Shown piece by piece: positions 33,442 through 43,564 of a stretch of 64,000 nucleotides of DNA. This DNA is from OLB6 sp964467455 (GTDB lineage: Bacteria > Bacteroidota > Ignavibacteria > Kapaibacteriales > Kapaibacteriaceae): assembly GCA_964467455.1 (NCBI GenBank), contig CAYXQJ010000008.1:38375-102374 (forward strand). The letters run 5' to 3'. How positions within the stretch are numbered: position 1 is the stretch's first letter; the number at the start of each line of letters is the position of its first letter. The position numbers and the translations under genes are program-made. The notes beneath the pieces are model-generated. The model ran no database searches. It had not been told where the DNA came from and saw nothing but the letters and a program-made list of their open reading frames with translations.

Positions 33442-35390
33442 GGACGCACCTCCATGATTCGAACACGTACGCTGCGTTGTTCAACGCGTTCCATAGGCGT
33501 TGTGGCAATGTAGGTCGGTACCGGCGTCAATTCGATGTCGACCTGCGACGGCAGCACGCCGATCAGATTCATGGTCTCTGTAGCACGGCGACGTTGCAGC
33601 TTCTCGTTGTAGTCGCTCGAACCAAATCCATCCGTGCTGGGAATGATCGTGATACGGGCACCACGCTTGAGAGCATCGCGTACTTCCGAGACCGCAGACT
33701 CGTCGATCGATGAGAGTGTCGAGCGATCAAAGTCGCAGTAGCCGATCACGACCTCATTCATTGGAGCGATAGAACCGTTGGCCACTCGATACACCTGTGC
33801 GACCTCCGATGATGTCTGCGCTACCACGACCTTTTGTGCGGACCGGGTGAGTTTCTTTCCATTGGCATCCTTCGTTTCGGCGACGGCGGTCACGACCACC
33901 TGTCGTGATGACCCAAGAAGTTCATCATCTGCGAGGGTAAAACTCACAACCGGTCCGGCAGCATTCTCGACAATGGTGCGGCTAGGTGTAGACACACGTA
34001 TCGATGTGGTACATGGTCCGGCCTCACACGTCAAGACATGAACAGCCGCCAGATCCGCTGACTGGATCGAATAGACGTCAGATGTAGCATGAACCCTCAC
34101 GATCTCCGGTCTGCCGTCGATCAGGATACGCACACGGCGCTGCTCGTCGGCCAGTTCCGGATGCTCAACAGAGTCGCCTTTCAATGTCACGACCGTGGTG
34201 GTATTCGGATCGATCTCAAGTGAGCGCAATACCCACGAGATCCGCTCACGGGCTAGACGAGGATCTTCATCGCGTGACGTCATGCTTTCGATCGTGACAC
34301 GTGATCCCTTTCGGGCTTCTATGTTGCGACGTAGTGCAGGCAAGACCTGTTGCTGCATCACGCCTGTCGTCGTTGTGCCAGCCACCGGCTCCGTGCTGTT
34401 CTGTTTGAAGTAGATCGTCGGTGTTGCCTGATAGATCGTATCGTAGTGACGAACATCCACGACCTCTAGGAATAGCGTATCCTCCACAGAACGCGTCCGC
34501 GGTAGCGGCGATTCGATCTGCAGCGTAGCGTCGAGAACCTTTTCGACGACGACGACTGGTGGAGGAGGTGGTGGTGGCGGTGGAGGTGGTGGTGGTGGCG
34601 GAGGTGGCGGTGCTGCCTTCGGGAGACGATATTGGATCGAGACACCACCGAACAGGGCGTTGATCGACCACGGCGTGGTCGACATAATGTCTGTCAGACC
34701 AAGTTGATACGTGATCGACGGCTGCAGAACAAGCGATTCGCTGATCAACAGATCATAGCGCAGGCCAGCCGATACAGCTGCGAACAACGCCGACTTGTCG
34801 GGCAGGTCGCCGCTCTGTTGATTGCGTGTGCGGCTTCCGTTCTCAAAGGTGTAGTTCGGGTCGCTCGGCTCCAGCAGCGTTTGTTGCTGTTCAAAGCTTG
34901 CGGACAGTGGCATGCCGACCACGGCACCCACATTCAACATCAGTCCGTCCACCGGCAAGGGCACGGCGACATAGGGCTGCAGTGCCACAATGCCATACGA
35001 CAGATCGATGGTATGATCGACCACGCCATCCGTCACAGTACTGCCGCTAATGATGTTGCCAACGACCTCTTCTTGCGACAATGTACCGGGCAAGGCCTGA
35101 TACATCAGGTTCGCTCCGACGCGAATGGTGCCCGAGAACAGCGACGACCGTGTGTCGAGTTCGATGCCGAGACCGGCGGCAAAACCGAATCCGGAACCGC
35201 CGTCATATTCAACGCAGCAATCGGGAATACCCGGAAGTTGTGTGAACGAGGCCGAGTGTAACGTTGGGCCGGCGAAGAGTCCACCCTGCAGCAGCAGGTC
35301 GGTGTACTCTTTCTGGGCAAGTGTCGGCGTCTGCACTGCAGACATGATCACAACACCGGCCACGAATGTGCGAACGATCATAGCTCTCAC
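33438..35390 (-). CDS. OmpA-family outer-membrane protein with polyproline linker
   Basis: A 650-residue exported protein. A signal peptide (TFVAGVVIMSAVQTPTLAQ) precedes a beta-barrel-like domain (GGLFAGPTLHSASF ... SINALFGGVSIQYRLPK, about 25-260). A run of about 20 prolines then joins it to two OmpA-like modules: one near IYFKQNSTEP with LADEQRRVRILIDGR, and one at the C-terminus with IGYCDFDRSTLSSIDESAVS and YNEKLQRRRATETMNLIGV. The last is a standard peptidoglycan-binding OmpA fold. It is coupled to both neighbours by 4-bp overlaps, the upstream one being a large T9SS cargo. Confidence 0.8.
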   Translation of the reverse strand: MRAMIVRTFVAGVVIMSAVQTPTLAQKEYTDLLLQGGLFAGPTLHSASFTQLPGIPDCCVEYDGGSGFGFAAGLGIELDTRSSLFSGTIRVGANLMYQALPGTLSQEEVVGNIISGSTVTDGVVDHTIDLSYGIVALQPYVAVPLPVDGLMLNVGAVVGMPLSASFEQQQTLLEPSDPNYTFENGSRTRNQQSGDLPDKSALFAAVSAGLRYDLLISESLVLQPSITYQLGLTDIMSTTPWSINALFGGVSIQYRLPKAAPPPPPPPPPPPPPPPPPPVVVVEKVLDATLQIESPLPRTRSVEDTLFLEVVDVRHYDTIYQATPTIYFKQNSTEPVAGTTTTGVMQQQVLPALRRNIEARKGSRVTIESMTSRDEDPRLARERISWVLRSLEIDPNTTTVVTLKGDSVEHPELADEQRRVRILIDGRPEIVRVHATSDVYSIQSADLAAVHVLTCEAGPCTTSIRVSTPSRTIVENAAGPVVSFTLADDELLGSSRQVVVTAVAETKDANGKKLTRSAQKVVVAQTSSEVAQVYRVANGSIAPMNEVVIGYCDFDRSTLSSIDESAVSEVRDALKRGARITIIPSTDGFGSSDYNEKLQRRRATETMNLIGVLPSQVDIELTPVPTYIATTPMERVEQRSVRVRIMEVRP

Positions 35391-38300
35391 CGGATGATCA
35401 CCATCGGAGTGGTGGTCGAACCATCAGTCGAAGTGATCATCAACACATGTACTCCGGGAGGAAGCTTCGCAACGTCGAGTGGGATAGAATGTTCGCCCCC
35501 TGACACCTGCGAACTAAACGGCGTGATCAGATCAAGGCCTTGTTGATCAAGGACGCGAACGGTCAACGTTGTTGCCGTGGTAACGGAGACGTCTACCGTC
35601 GCCTGCGTTGAGGCCGGCTGCGGACGAAGCTGCTGCACGACCGGTGCAACGGATCGGTCGACGATCCGACGAGTTGGGTCAGGCAGGATGATCTTGAGCG
35701 TACCATCGGAATAGGACTCGGTGACCGCGGCACCAAAGCCATCGGCTGAGACGTCGAAAGCGATCGGTGTTTGATCGACCTCGGCCATACCGGCATAGCC
35801 GACCAGGCGAGCGATCTCCATGGTTCCTCGGAAGTTGCCGTTGATCACGAAACGGATCTCGCGTTGGTCACCGACGATGTCCTGCGAGACGATCTCGGCT
35901 GTGCCGATGGTGGTGGTGATCGTGTGAGCGAGATACAGACGCGGATTGACACGGACGACACCGTGGAATGGACGGACACCTTCGTATGCGACGTTCTCTG
36001 TGATCGATGCCGTGATCGGGATCGATGTGCTGTCGCTCCGTGGATCGGCCTCGATGATCGGTGCGCTGATGTTCGCCGTGCCTTGATAGGCGGCAAGCTT
36101 GATGTCGGTTGCCGTTGCACAGGGCTGAACGAACAAATGCATGGAAGCGGAACTTCCAACTGCGCCGGTGTTATAGCGAACTCGAAGCGTGACCGAATCA
36201 TTGGCCGCAATGGTCAACGGTAATGCGGTCAGCAATGTAAATGGTTCGCCAACAGTGATGTCGGCACTGTCGATGATGACCGGATTCTCCGATGCATTGC
36301 GAACCACAAGGTCGCGCTCCAAGATCTCCGGGATGAAGGCCAGTGCACGATGTGACAATTGGATGTCGGCACCGGAACCGCGACCAAGAACGCGAACCAC
36401 TCTACTCACGGCAGACTGACCGGCATATCGGATGATCACATTCGCAGTGTCGTAGCCGAGTTGACGTGGAAGAAACTCCACAGTCACCTCCAACGTCCCG
36501 CCCGGAGGTACGACGAGATCACTAATGCCATCGGCAACACGGAACTGGGCCTGCAAGCCCCCTTCCACAAAGACAGAGTTGATGGTGACGGGGACGTTGT
36601 CGTTGTTGCGGATCACGGCCAGACGCTTTCCGAACGTTGTACCGATGCAGACATCACCAAAATCTTCCATGTCGGCAAGAATGACAAGGTCGCGATCTAT
36701 AGAACGCAACTCGATGGGTACGCGGAACACTGTACCACACGTGGAAAGCTGCAGTGTATCAACGAGGACGCCGGTGTCAAGCGGTGTGGCACGCAAGGAG
36801 ATCGTCACACACTCACCCGGAAGGACGGTATCGGCAGAGATGTTGTTGGTCACCTGCATCCATTGACCGCCGATCAACGACGACCATTCGAATATCGCGG
36901 GAACGCTGCCGTTGTTGCAGACGCTGGCTGTGATGGTGGTGTCAAACGTGGTACCGATCAAGACATCATCAAGAACGATCTTCGTGATCGAGAGTTGAAC
37001 GGGTTCGATCGAGAAGACATTGTCAGAGATATCACTTTCCGGCGTGCTAACGCGACGAAGAAGAACGTTGTTCATGCTATCGATCGACGTCGACACCAGC
37101 GTAGAACCGTCCGGTGCAAAGGCAAGATCCGTGAGCTTGTTCGAGTGTCCGTCCGTCGTGCCGCTTGGTGGAAGTGTCCGCGCCGTCATCAGATCGTACA
37201 CTGCGAACTGCGGATTGAATTCGAAGCCAAGGCCAAGGAAGGCATCACTCGGAGAGAACGTCATGTTGACGGCATCACTCGTCTCACGATACAAGATCTT
37301 GACGATACTGCCGAGCTGCATGTCGTAGATGAACGTCCGTTGTTCACGCGAACCGTTGGCGATCTCGAGACGCTTGCCGGCAAGAGCCACAAGGCGACCA
37401 TTGAGTGACGTCGCAAAGCGATGGGTATACGGTCCGTGCGCATCGGCGATGCCCGTGTTGGATCGGCGCAGTTCTACGCCCGACGTGGCATCGAACGTGA
37501 CGATCTCACCGCTGAGTTGCGACACGCCGATGGTATTACCGTTAAGCGCTGATGATGCTGCGGGAGAGGTCAGGGTGAGAGGCTGCAAGGGTGCAAGAGT
37601 GGAAGGGTCGTACACCGGAATACGACCGGCGAATTGCGGCAAGAGGTAGAGTTTGGTGCCGTCTTGATCGGTACCAACTTCGCGCACCTCGATATCGCTT
37701 GGCACGTTGACTGTTGCTGATGGACTCGATGTGCCCTGCGTGAATTTCAGGATCTCTCCGCCGCGTGTGTTCTCACGCATCGCCACAGCAACAAAGTCAC
37801 GCGTACGTCCGATATAGGCAACGGCTCGCGGAGCCAGTCCGCCCGATGTACCGGAGAGATAGGTCTGTACGCGCTGACCGGTAACGGCATCCCATTCGAT
37901 GATGGTACCTGTAGCATATCCCACTAACAGATAGCGTGAGTCGGCAGAATAGCTGGCGCTGAGTGCCGGCGCTTGCTCTCCGCGAAGCCACATCGGATTC
38001 GTGGACTGGAATTTTTGATAGACCTTGATACGGACACTGTCGGAGATGTCGCTCGGGGCACGCCACAACAACGTTGAGTCTAACGTCGAGTCCACGAACG
38101 TCCACGAACGCCCGTTATCGAGCGACACATCAACGTAGGCGTAGAAGCCGCTGATCATCCCTGACCATTTCACCGGGATCTCTTGACAGGGGGCGAACCG
38201 TTCACCGCCATTGGGTGAGATCACGTTCAGGATGGTGCGCTGCGGATAGGTCGTAGGGTTAGCGCTCAACATCACATCGGTCCGCATGCCCCCTTCCCAC

Positions 38301-38974
38301 GTCACGGTCAACACATCCGAAAGAGGACCATCGTTCGTGGGGGTGCAGATAAGATCGATCCGATACTCCAACGGCGAAATGATCTGGCACGGAGGAGCCG
38401 GTGTGCCGAAGCTTCCTTTCCAGACGACCTTGAAGTTGGATGTTTTCGTGGTGACGGACTCGAGGCGGATGGGACGCTCGGCAGGACCACTGCCTTCAAG
38501 TGCACCTTCTGTGCAAACGATCTTCAGTTTTACGGTGTCGGACGTGCCGGCAGGGACGGTCTCGAAATCGACGTAATACGGAAGATTACGGCTCATGCTG
38601 TCGCGGACGATCACGCGTCCGCCGATGGTCATCGGTGCCGACGATCCCAGCCCCAGTTGTGCCGTCGATCCGTTGTGAATGGCGATCAGGGTAACGCTCA
38701 CAAAGCCGAACTGTGAGTTCGTCCACTCGACACGATGGGTGCCGTTTCCTTCCGGCGTTACGGTTGCCGGCAGATGAGCGATGTTGCTTTCAAGCAGCGA
38801 GAACTGCGACGCGCTCAGGTCGACCGGGCTGCCCGAATTCGTCGCCCGCACACGGGCCGTGACCTTGGGATACTGTGTAACGTCCAGCGACACGCGGGTC
38901 AGCGACAGCTGGGCCGTTGCCTGCGTGAAGGCCAGTGCCATCAAGATCGACAAGGATAGAAGGAGTATTCTCAT
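35387..38974 (-). CDS. Large secreted protein with WD-type propeller, ASH domains and T9SS tail
   Basis: 1195 residues. Signal peptide (LLLSLSILMALAFTQATAQ). Beta-sandwich domains lie at the N-terminus. A propeller follows with ALSASYSADSRYLLVGYATG, IIEWDAVTGQRVQTYLSG and TDLAFAPDGSTLVSTSIDS repeats. Then come HYDIN/ASPM-like (choice-of-anchor D) modules (CIGTTFGKRLAVIRNNDNVP, VPPGGTLEVTVEFLPRQLG). The C-terminus (LTVRVLDQQGLDLITPF ... KLPPGVHVLMITS, ending MVIIR) is a T9SS type A domain. Probably a surface or extracellular structural/adhesive protein; no enzymatic motif seen. Confidence 0.85.
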   Translation of the reverse strand: MRILLLSLSILMALAFTQATAQLSLTRVSLDVTQYPKVTARVRATNSGSPVDLSASQFSLLESNIAHLPATVTPEGNGTHRVEWTNSQFGFVSVTLIAIHNGSTAQLGLGSSAPMTIGGRVIVRDSMSRNLPYYVDFETVPAGTSDTVKLKIVCTEGALEGSGPAERPIRLESVTTKTSNFKVVWKGSFGTPAPPCQIISPLEYRIDLICTPTNDGPLSDVLTVTWEGGMRTDVMLSANPTTYPQRTILNVISPNGGERFAPCQEIPVKWSGMISGFYAYVDVSLDNGRSWTFVDSTLDSTLLWRAPSDISDSVRIKVYQKFQSTNPMWLRGEQAPALSASYSADSRYLLVGYATGTIIEWDAVTGQRVQTYLSGTSGGLAPRAVAYIGRTRDFVAVAMRENTRGGEILKFTQGTSSPSATVNVPSDIEVREVGTDQDGTKLYLLPQFAGRIPVYDPSTLAPLQPLTLTSPAASSALNGNTIGVSQLSGEIVTFDATSGVELRRSNTGIADAHGPYTHRFATSLNGRLVALAGKRLEIANGSREQRTFIYDMQLGSIVKILYRETSDAVNMTFSPSDAFLGLGFEFNPQFAVYDLMTARTLPPSGTTDGHSNKLTDLAFAPDGSTLVSTSIDSMNNVLLRRVSTPESDISDNVFSIEPVQLSITKIVLDDVLIGTTFDTTITASVCNNGSVPAIFEWSSLIGGQWMQVTNNISADTVLPGECVTISLRATPLDTGVLVDTLQLSTCGTVFRVPIELRSIDRDLVILADMEDFGDVCIGTTFGKRLAVIRNNDNVPVTINSVFVEGGLQAQFRVADGISDLVVPPGGTLEVTVEFLPRQLGYDTANVIIRYAGQSAVSRVVRVLGRGSGADIQLSHRALAFIPEILERDLVVRNASENPVIIDSADITVGEPFTLLTALPLTIAANDSVTLRVRYNTGAVGSSASMHLFVQPCATATDIKLAAYQGTANISAPIIEADPRSDSTSIPITASITENVAYEGVRPFHGVVRVNPRLYLAHTITTTIGTAEIVSQDIVGDQREIRFVINGNFRGTMEIARLVGYAGMAEVDQTPIAFDVSADGFGAAVTESYSDGTLKIILPDPTRRIVDRSVAPVVQQLRPQPASTQATVDVSVTTATTLTVRVLDQQGLDLITPFSSQVSGGEHSIPLDVAKLPPGVHVLMITSTDGSTTTPMVIIR

Positions 38975-39020
38975 GAAGTGTGCAATGACGGGCGGCCCGG
39001 TGTTTTCGTTACATCAGCGA

Positions 39021-39806
39021 TCAGAAGCCCTCGGCGACGTATCGCGAGAGGAAGTCCACGACCGCTTCATCGGGGCAGGCGCGGAGCTGGGGAACGGTGC
39101 CCTGAAAGCGGACAACGCCGTTGTCGATCATCACCACGTGGTCGGCAATGTTGAAGACGCTGAACATGTCGTGGGTGATCACCAAGGAGGTGACCTTGAG
39201 TTTGCCGGCCAGCTCACCGATAAGGTCATCGATCTGCTGTGAGGTCACGGGATCGAGGCCCGTCGTTGGCTCATCGTAGAAGATATAGTCCGGACTGCCC
39301 ACCAAGGCACGGGCAACACCGACACGTTTCCGCATGCCCCCTGACAGATCGCTGGGTTTCTTGTTGGAGAGGATCTTGTATTCGCGCTCGTAGTCGGGAG
39401 TGCCGTTTTGTGTGAGATCCGGCAAGAGACCAACAGCACTGAGCACACGACGTGCTTCGCTATCAAGCACGGCTTCATCCTTCTCACCGTGTTCGACGAG
39501 AGAGATGACGACGTTCTCATAGACCGTCATGGAATCGAAGAGTGCCGCTCCTTGAAAGACGTAGCCGATCTTCCGACGAAGGTTGAAGAGCTCATCGCGG
39601 GTGACGGTGTCAAGATCATGTCCGTCGATCATGACCTTGCCGGCATCAGCATCAAGTAGGCCGACGATGTGTTTGAGCAGAACGCTTTTACCGCAGCCGG
39701 ACTTACCGATGATACACGTCGTACTGTTGGTTGGGATCACCAGATCCACACCATTGAGTACCTGCTTCGGTCCGAAGCTTTTTTTGAGTCCGCGAAGTTC
39801 GATCAT
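39021..39806 (-). CDS. ABC transporter ATP-binding protein, MlaF-like
   Basis: A 261-residue ATPase: IGKSGCGKSVLLKHIVGLL (Walker A), SGGMRKRVGVARALVG (signature, with GGMRKRVG as in the MlaF/Ttg2A phospholipid-transport group), and YDEPTTGLDPVTSQQ (Walker B). The cognate MlaE permease and MlaD substrate-binding genes are not adjacent. It sits 6 bp after the Dpp/Opp-like ATPase gene. Confidence 0.88.
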   Translation of the reverse strand: MIELRGLKKSFGPKQVLNGVDLVIPTNSTTCIIGKSGCGKSVLLKHIVGLLDADAGKVMIDGHDLDTVTRDELFNLRRKIGYVFQGAALFDSMTVYENVVISLVEHGEKDEAVLDSEARRVLSAVGLLPDLTQNGTPDYEREYKILSNKKPSDLSGGMRKRVGVARALVGSPDYIFYDEPTTGLDPVTSQQIDDLIGELAGKLKVTSLVITHDMFSVFNIADHVVMIDNGVVRFQGTVPQLRACPDEAVVDFLSRYVAEGF

Positions 39807-39812
39807 GTCGTG

Positions 39813-41615
39813 TTATGCTGCTGAACGGTCCGCTTGACGTCGACGGATCTCTTCGATGGTACCAAGAGGAATGGCTTCGATCAGGCTCCTCGTATACTCT
39901 CGCTTGGGTTGGGCATAGATGCTGTTCGAGACATCCATCTCGACGATCTTTCCGGCATTCATCACGGCGATGCGGTCGGAGATGAACTTGACCACGCTCA
40001 GGTCGTGCGAGATGAAGATATACGTCAGCTTGAACTCTTCACGCAATTGGACGAGTAGGTTCAACACCTGGGCTTGCACCGACACGTCAAGGGCGCTCAC
40101 CGACTCATCGCAGATGAGCAGCTTCGGCTTGAGGGCCAGTGCACGTGCAATGCAGATCCGTTGACGCTGTCCGCCGGAGAATTCATGCGGATAGTTGTTG
40201 AAATGTCTCGGCAGCAGATTCACTTTGTCGAGCAGGTACAAGACCTGATCCTTGCGATCCTTGTCATTCTCTCCGAGACCATGCACCTTCAGCACTTCCG
40301 TGATCGCACTCCCCACACTCAAGCGCGGATTCAGCGATGAATACGGATCCTGGAAGATGATCTGGAAATCACGACGCATCGTCTTGAGGTCACGTGCACC
40401 AAGCGCCCGCACATCCTTGCCATCGAACATCACCGAGCCACCGGTGGGTTCGATCAGTCTGAGGATCGCTCTGCCTGTTGTGGTCTTACCACAGCCCGAC
40501 TCACCGACAAGACCCAACGTCTCACCGGGTTTCACATCGAACGTGATACCGTCCACAGCTTTCACATAGCCCGACGTTCTTCCTAACAGACCCGACTTGA
40601 TCGGGAAGTGTACTTCAAGCCCCTTGACATCAAGTAGGGGGCGAGTGGCTCCCAATTGTTGATTTCGGGCATCGATCTCTTGTTGCGAGAACTCCAGTTG
40701 ATGCACCACGGCATCAACGTTATCATGCGAGCGTTCGGTGATGGTTCCATCTTCGGCTTCGTCCATGAAGTCGCGGACGGTGGGCAGGATTTTGAGCTTC
40801 TTATCGAGGCGCGGTCTGCATGCCAACAGCCCTTTTGTGTAGGGGTGCTGCGGATCTGCGAAGATCTGTTCGACAGAACCTTGTTCAACGATCTTGCCTT
40901 TATACATCACGATCACGTCGTCGGCGATCTCAGCGATCACACCAAGGTCATGCGTGATGAACATCATCGACATGTTGTGTTTCTTCTGCAGTTGCCGCAT
41001 CAGATCCAGGATCGTTGCCTGTACCGTCACATCGAGCGCCGTCGTCGGCTCATCGGCGATCAACAGGTCCGGATTGCAGCTCATGGCCATGGCGATCATG
41101 ACGCGTTGTTTTTGTCCGCCCGAGAGTTGGTGTGGATACGACGTCATCATCACTTCCGGGCGTGGCAGCTTGACCTCGTTGAGGAGGGCCAGCGTACGTG
41201 TGCGTGCTTCTTCGATGCCGACGTTCTGATGAAGACGGATCGCTTCGATGATCTGATCGCCGCACGTGAAGACGGGATTGAGCGACGTCATCGGCTCTTG
41301 GAAGATCATGGCGATGCGATTACCGCGATACGTCCGCATCTTGTCTTCCGGCAGCGTTAGTAGATCGGTAATGCTGCCATTCGCTTCATGAAACAGCGCC
41401 TTTCCGCCGGCGATCTTTCCCGGAGGAGTTTGGATCAGGCGCATGACACTTAAGCTGGAGACGGACTTCCCTGATCCGGACTCGCCAACGATGCCGAGCG
41501 TACGTCCGCGATGGACCGTAAAGCTCACATCGTTCACCGCTTTGACGGTGTGCTGATCCGACGTGAATTCCGTGACCAGGTTGCGGACTTCTAAAAGGGG
41601 CGTAGGGGTCTGCAT
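39813..41615 (-). CDS. Fused peptide ABC transporter ATP-binding protein (DppD-DppF type)
   Basis: About 600 residues with two complete ATPase modules in tandem, as in YejF/GsiA. Module 1: VGESGSGKSVSSLSVMRL, HQLSGGQKQRVMIAMAMSC, IADEPTTALDVTVQATI. Module 2: VGESGCGKTTTGRAILRL, FSGGQRQRICIARALA, ICDESVSALDVSVQAQV. No permease or binding-protein gene is adjacent. ATG 41615 (MQTPTPLLEVRNLVTEF) is preferred; the frame is open upstream to 41810, but that part is Pro/Ser-rich and antisense to the next gene's 3' end. Confidence 0.93.
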   Translation of the reverse strand: MQTPTPLLEVRNLVTEFTSDQHTVKAVNDVSFTVHRGRTLGIVGESGSGKSVSSLSVMRLIQTPPGKIAGGKALFHEANGSITDLLTLPEDKMRTYRGNRIAMIFQEPMTSLNPVFTCGDQIIEAIRLHQNVGIEEARTRTLALLNEVKLPRPEVMMTSYPHQLSGGQKQRVMIAMAMSCNPDLLIADEPTTALDVTVQATILDLMRQLQKKHNMSMMFITHDLGVIAEIADDVIVMYKGKIVEQGSVEQIFADPQHPYTKGLLACRPRLDKKLKILPTVRDFMDEAEDGTITERSHDNVDAVVHQLEFSQQEIDARNQQLGATRPLLDVKGLEVHFPIKSGLLGRTSGYVKAVDGITFDVKPGETLGLVGESGCGKTTTGRAILRLIEPTGGSVMFDGKDVRALGARDLKTMRRDFQIIFQDPYSSLNPRLSVGSAITEVLKVHGLGENDKDRKDQVLYLLDKVNLLPRHFNNYPHEFSGGQRQRICIARALALKPKLLICDESVSALDVSVQAQVLNLLVQLREEFKLTYIFISHDLSVVKFISDRIAVMNAGKIVEMDVSNSIYAQPKREYTRSLIEAIPLGTIEEIRRRQADRSAA

Positions 41616-41655
41616 AGACGTAAAGATACCGAGGAAATCGGCGACTTTATGCCCC

Positions 41656-42951
41656 CTACCATCCCTTTCGGATCTTCTTGGACCAGACGGCACTGTAGCT
41701 GTTGGCGACGATGCGGCCGACGGACATGGCCATGGCGGCGGCAATGGCGCCGGTCCATGACGTGACGGTGATGGCAATGACCATGGTGACGGCAATGGTG
41801 AGCAACTCAAGCACCGTCGACACGGTCACGACCAACGTGCGGTGAGCGGCGATGAGAACGCTACGCTGCAGTGAATACAAGACGGCGATGGCCGGCAACA
41901 CGGTGAGCAGCATCGTGGGGATGCGTGCGAAGGCAACAAGATCGGCGTTGAGACCATAGATGCCGCCGTAGACCAGATCGAGCAGCGGTGTCACGGTGAT
42001 CAGGCCAAGTGTAAGTGTGGTGGCGATCACGATGTATTGTCCAACCTTGCGCAATGCCGGATAGGAGGCCTTGTCCATGCCGAGGTAGGCCACACCCACT
42101 TCTTGATAGGAGAAGCCGAAACTTCGAAAGAAGAAGACGAAGGAGTCGACGACGGGCAAGACGGCCAACGAGGCCAGTGCTTCCGGTGCACGGTTCATGA
42201 AGAAGGCCACCATTGGCGTCACCAAGAAGCCAACGGTGCTCGTCATCGCCAACGGCACATAGAACTTCATGATCTGTCGATCTGTGGGAGGGGGCTCGCA
42301 CTCCGTCAATGGTTGTGCCTTGATCTCGCGCACCACATCCTTGGCCATCCATCGTGTGGCGAGGGCTTCCCAGATCACACCGCTGGTGATGGAGGCAGCA
42401 CCGATGATGATGCCTTCGATGTTATCTATGAGCATGAGTAGTCCGGCCGAACCGGCCATGGTGACCAGACGGACAACGGTACCGTAGGCCACAAGACGTG
42501 TTTGTCGGTGTCGGATCAACAGGCCCTGATAGAACCGTCGATAGCCGATGGCGGCCGGCCAGAGGATCATGCACATCAAGCCGATGTGCACGCGTTCACC
42601 GACGTTCGTGTCGAGTCCGATGATGGAATAGGCGACGATGTCGAACACCCAGGGGATCACCACAACGAGCATGCCCACGGTCACGAGGATGTTGACCTTC
42701 CACATGAAGGCCTTGAGTTGATCTGCGGAAGCGCGATCTTTGGCCAGAGCGACGGTGGTGCTCAGGAGGTTGATCACCGGTGATTCGATCAGCATGCCGA
42801 TGGCCAGTGTGACGCCGTAGGCGGCGAGGTTGAACATGGCGTCGTTCATGCGCGCGACGATGGACGTGAGGATCGGTCCTTCGGCAGACATCATCAGCCA
42901 GGTGAAACTGAGCGGAAGCCAAAACCGTATCACGTCGCGCGTTTGGATCAT
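41656..42951 (-). CDS. MATE/MOP-superfamily membrane protein (ANK-like)
   Basis: A 431-residue polytopic protein with about 12 TM spans. It has two-fold organisation (SFTWLMMSAEGPILTSIVAR; FYVPLAMTSTVGFLVTPMVA) typical of the MOP flippase superfamily. The segment ILTSIVARMNDAMFNLAAYG recalls bacterial relatives of the progressive ankylosis protein. Substrate unknown. Its start is 20 bp from the divergent 42972 gene. Confidence 0.7.
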   Translation of the reverse strand: MIQTRDVIRFWLPLSFTWLMMSAEGPILTSIVARMNDAMFNLAAYGVTLAIGMLIESPVINLLSTTVALAKDRASADQLKAFMWKVNILVTVGMLVVVIPWVFDIVAYSIIGLDTNVGERVHIGLMCMILWPAAIGYRRFYQGLLIRHRQTRLVAYGTVVRLVTMAGSAGLLMLIDNIEGIIIGAASITSGVIWEALATRWMAKDVVREIKAQPLTECEPPPTDRQIMKFYVPLAMTSTVGFLVTPMVAFFMNRAPEALASLAVLPVVDSFVFFFRSFGFSYQEVGVAYLGMDKASYPALRKVGQYIVIATTLTLGLITVTPLLDLVYGGIYGLNADLVAFARIPTMLLTVLPAIAVLYSLQRSVLIAAHRTLVVTVSTVLELLTIAVTMVIAITVTSWTGAIAAAMAMSVGRIVANSYSAVWSKKIRKGW

Positions 42952-42971
42952 CTACAAACTTCGGTGTTCCT

Positions 42972-43469
42972 ATGCCCACCACCATACGCTTTACGGAGAC
43001 CCAGCACGCCCCGCGCGGATTACGCATCGCCAGCTATTGGATCGCCGGTGTCTCTGCCGTGTTCTGCATCATGATCTGGTTCGTCATGCGGGCGATCGAC
43101 CCGCCGATGTCAACCGGTGAGTCGGTCTTGTACTTTGCAGCCACGATCGGCTTCCCGTTGCTGCTCTTGATCTGGTTCAACAACGTCACCCAGACTGTCA
43201 CCATCACCGACGACACCATCACGGTCTATCAGCGCGGTGTTCAGTTTCGTCCGAAGGTCATCTCACGCGCCGACGTCGTCAGCATGACCGTCCGCAAGCT
43301 CAACGCCTTCGGCGAATTCGGCGGTTGGGGCATCCGCTACGGCTTCAACAAGAAGTGGGGCTATGTGTGGGGCGGCGAACACGCCATCGATCTGCAGATG
43401 AAGGATGGGAAGAGGATCGTGATCTCGGTAGTAGATCATCCATCCCTTAATGATTTGTTGAACGTCTAA
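42972..43469 (+). CDS. Small membrane protein with PH-like cytoplasmic domain
   Basis: 165 residues: two TM spans (ASYWIAGVSAVFCIMIWFVM, VLYFAATIGFPLLLLIWFN) then a beta-rich segment (ITDDTITVYQRGVQFRPKVI, GGWGIRYGFNKKWGYVWG) resembling bacterial PH-like domains. Function unknown. It has no close upstream space for a separate promoter (20-bp divergent gap). Confidence 0.65.
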   Translation: MPTTIRFTETQHAPRGLRIASYWIAGVSAVFCIMIWFVMRAIDPPMSTGESVLYFAATIGFPLLLLIWFNNVTQTVTITDDTITVYQRGVQFRPKVISRADVVSMTVRKLNAFGEFGGWGIRYGFNKKWGYVWGGEHAIDLQMKDGKRIVISVVDHPSLNDLLNV

Positions 43470-43564
43470 TTACGCCACCGCTACATTGGCATAACATCCC
43501 GCAGATAGTTTCGAAGCGTTCACGGAGACACTTCATTCTTTACACTATTTGCAGGGTTCGTTTT

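Noticed and set aside
36359..37408. Plus-strand open frame of 349 residues
   Set aside because: Antisense to the 1195-aa T9SS cargo; composition is that of a shadow frame with no motif.
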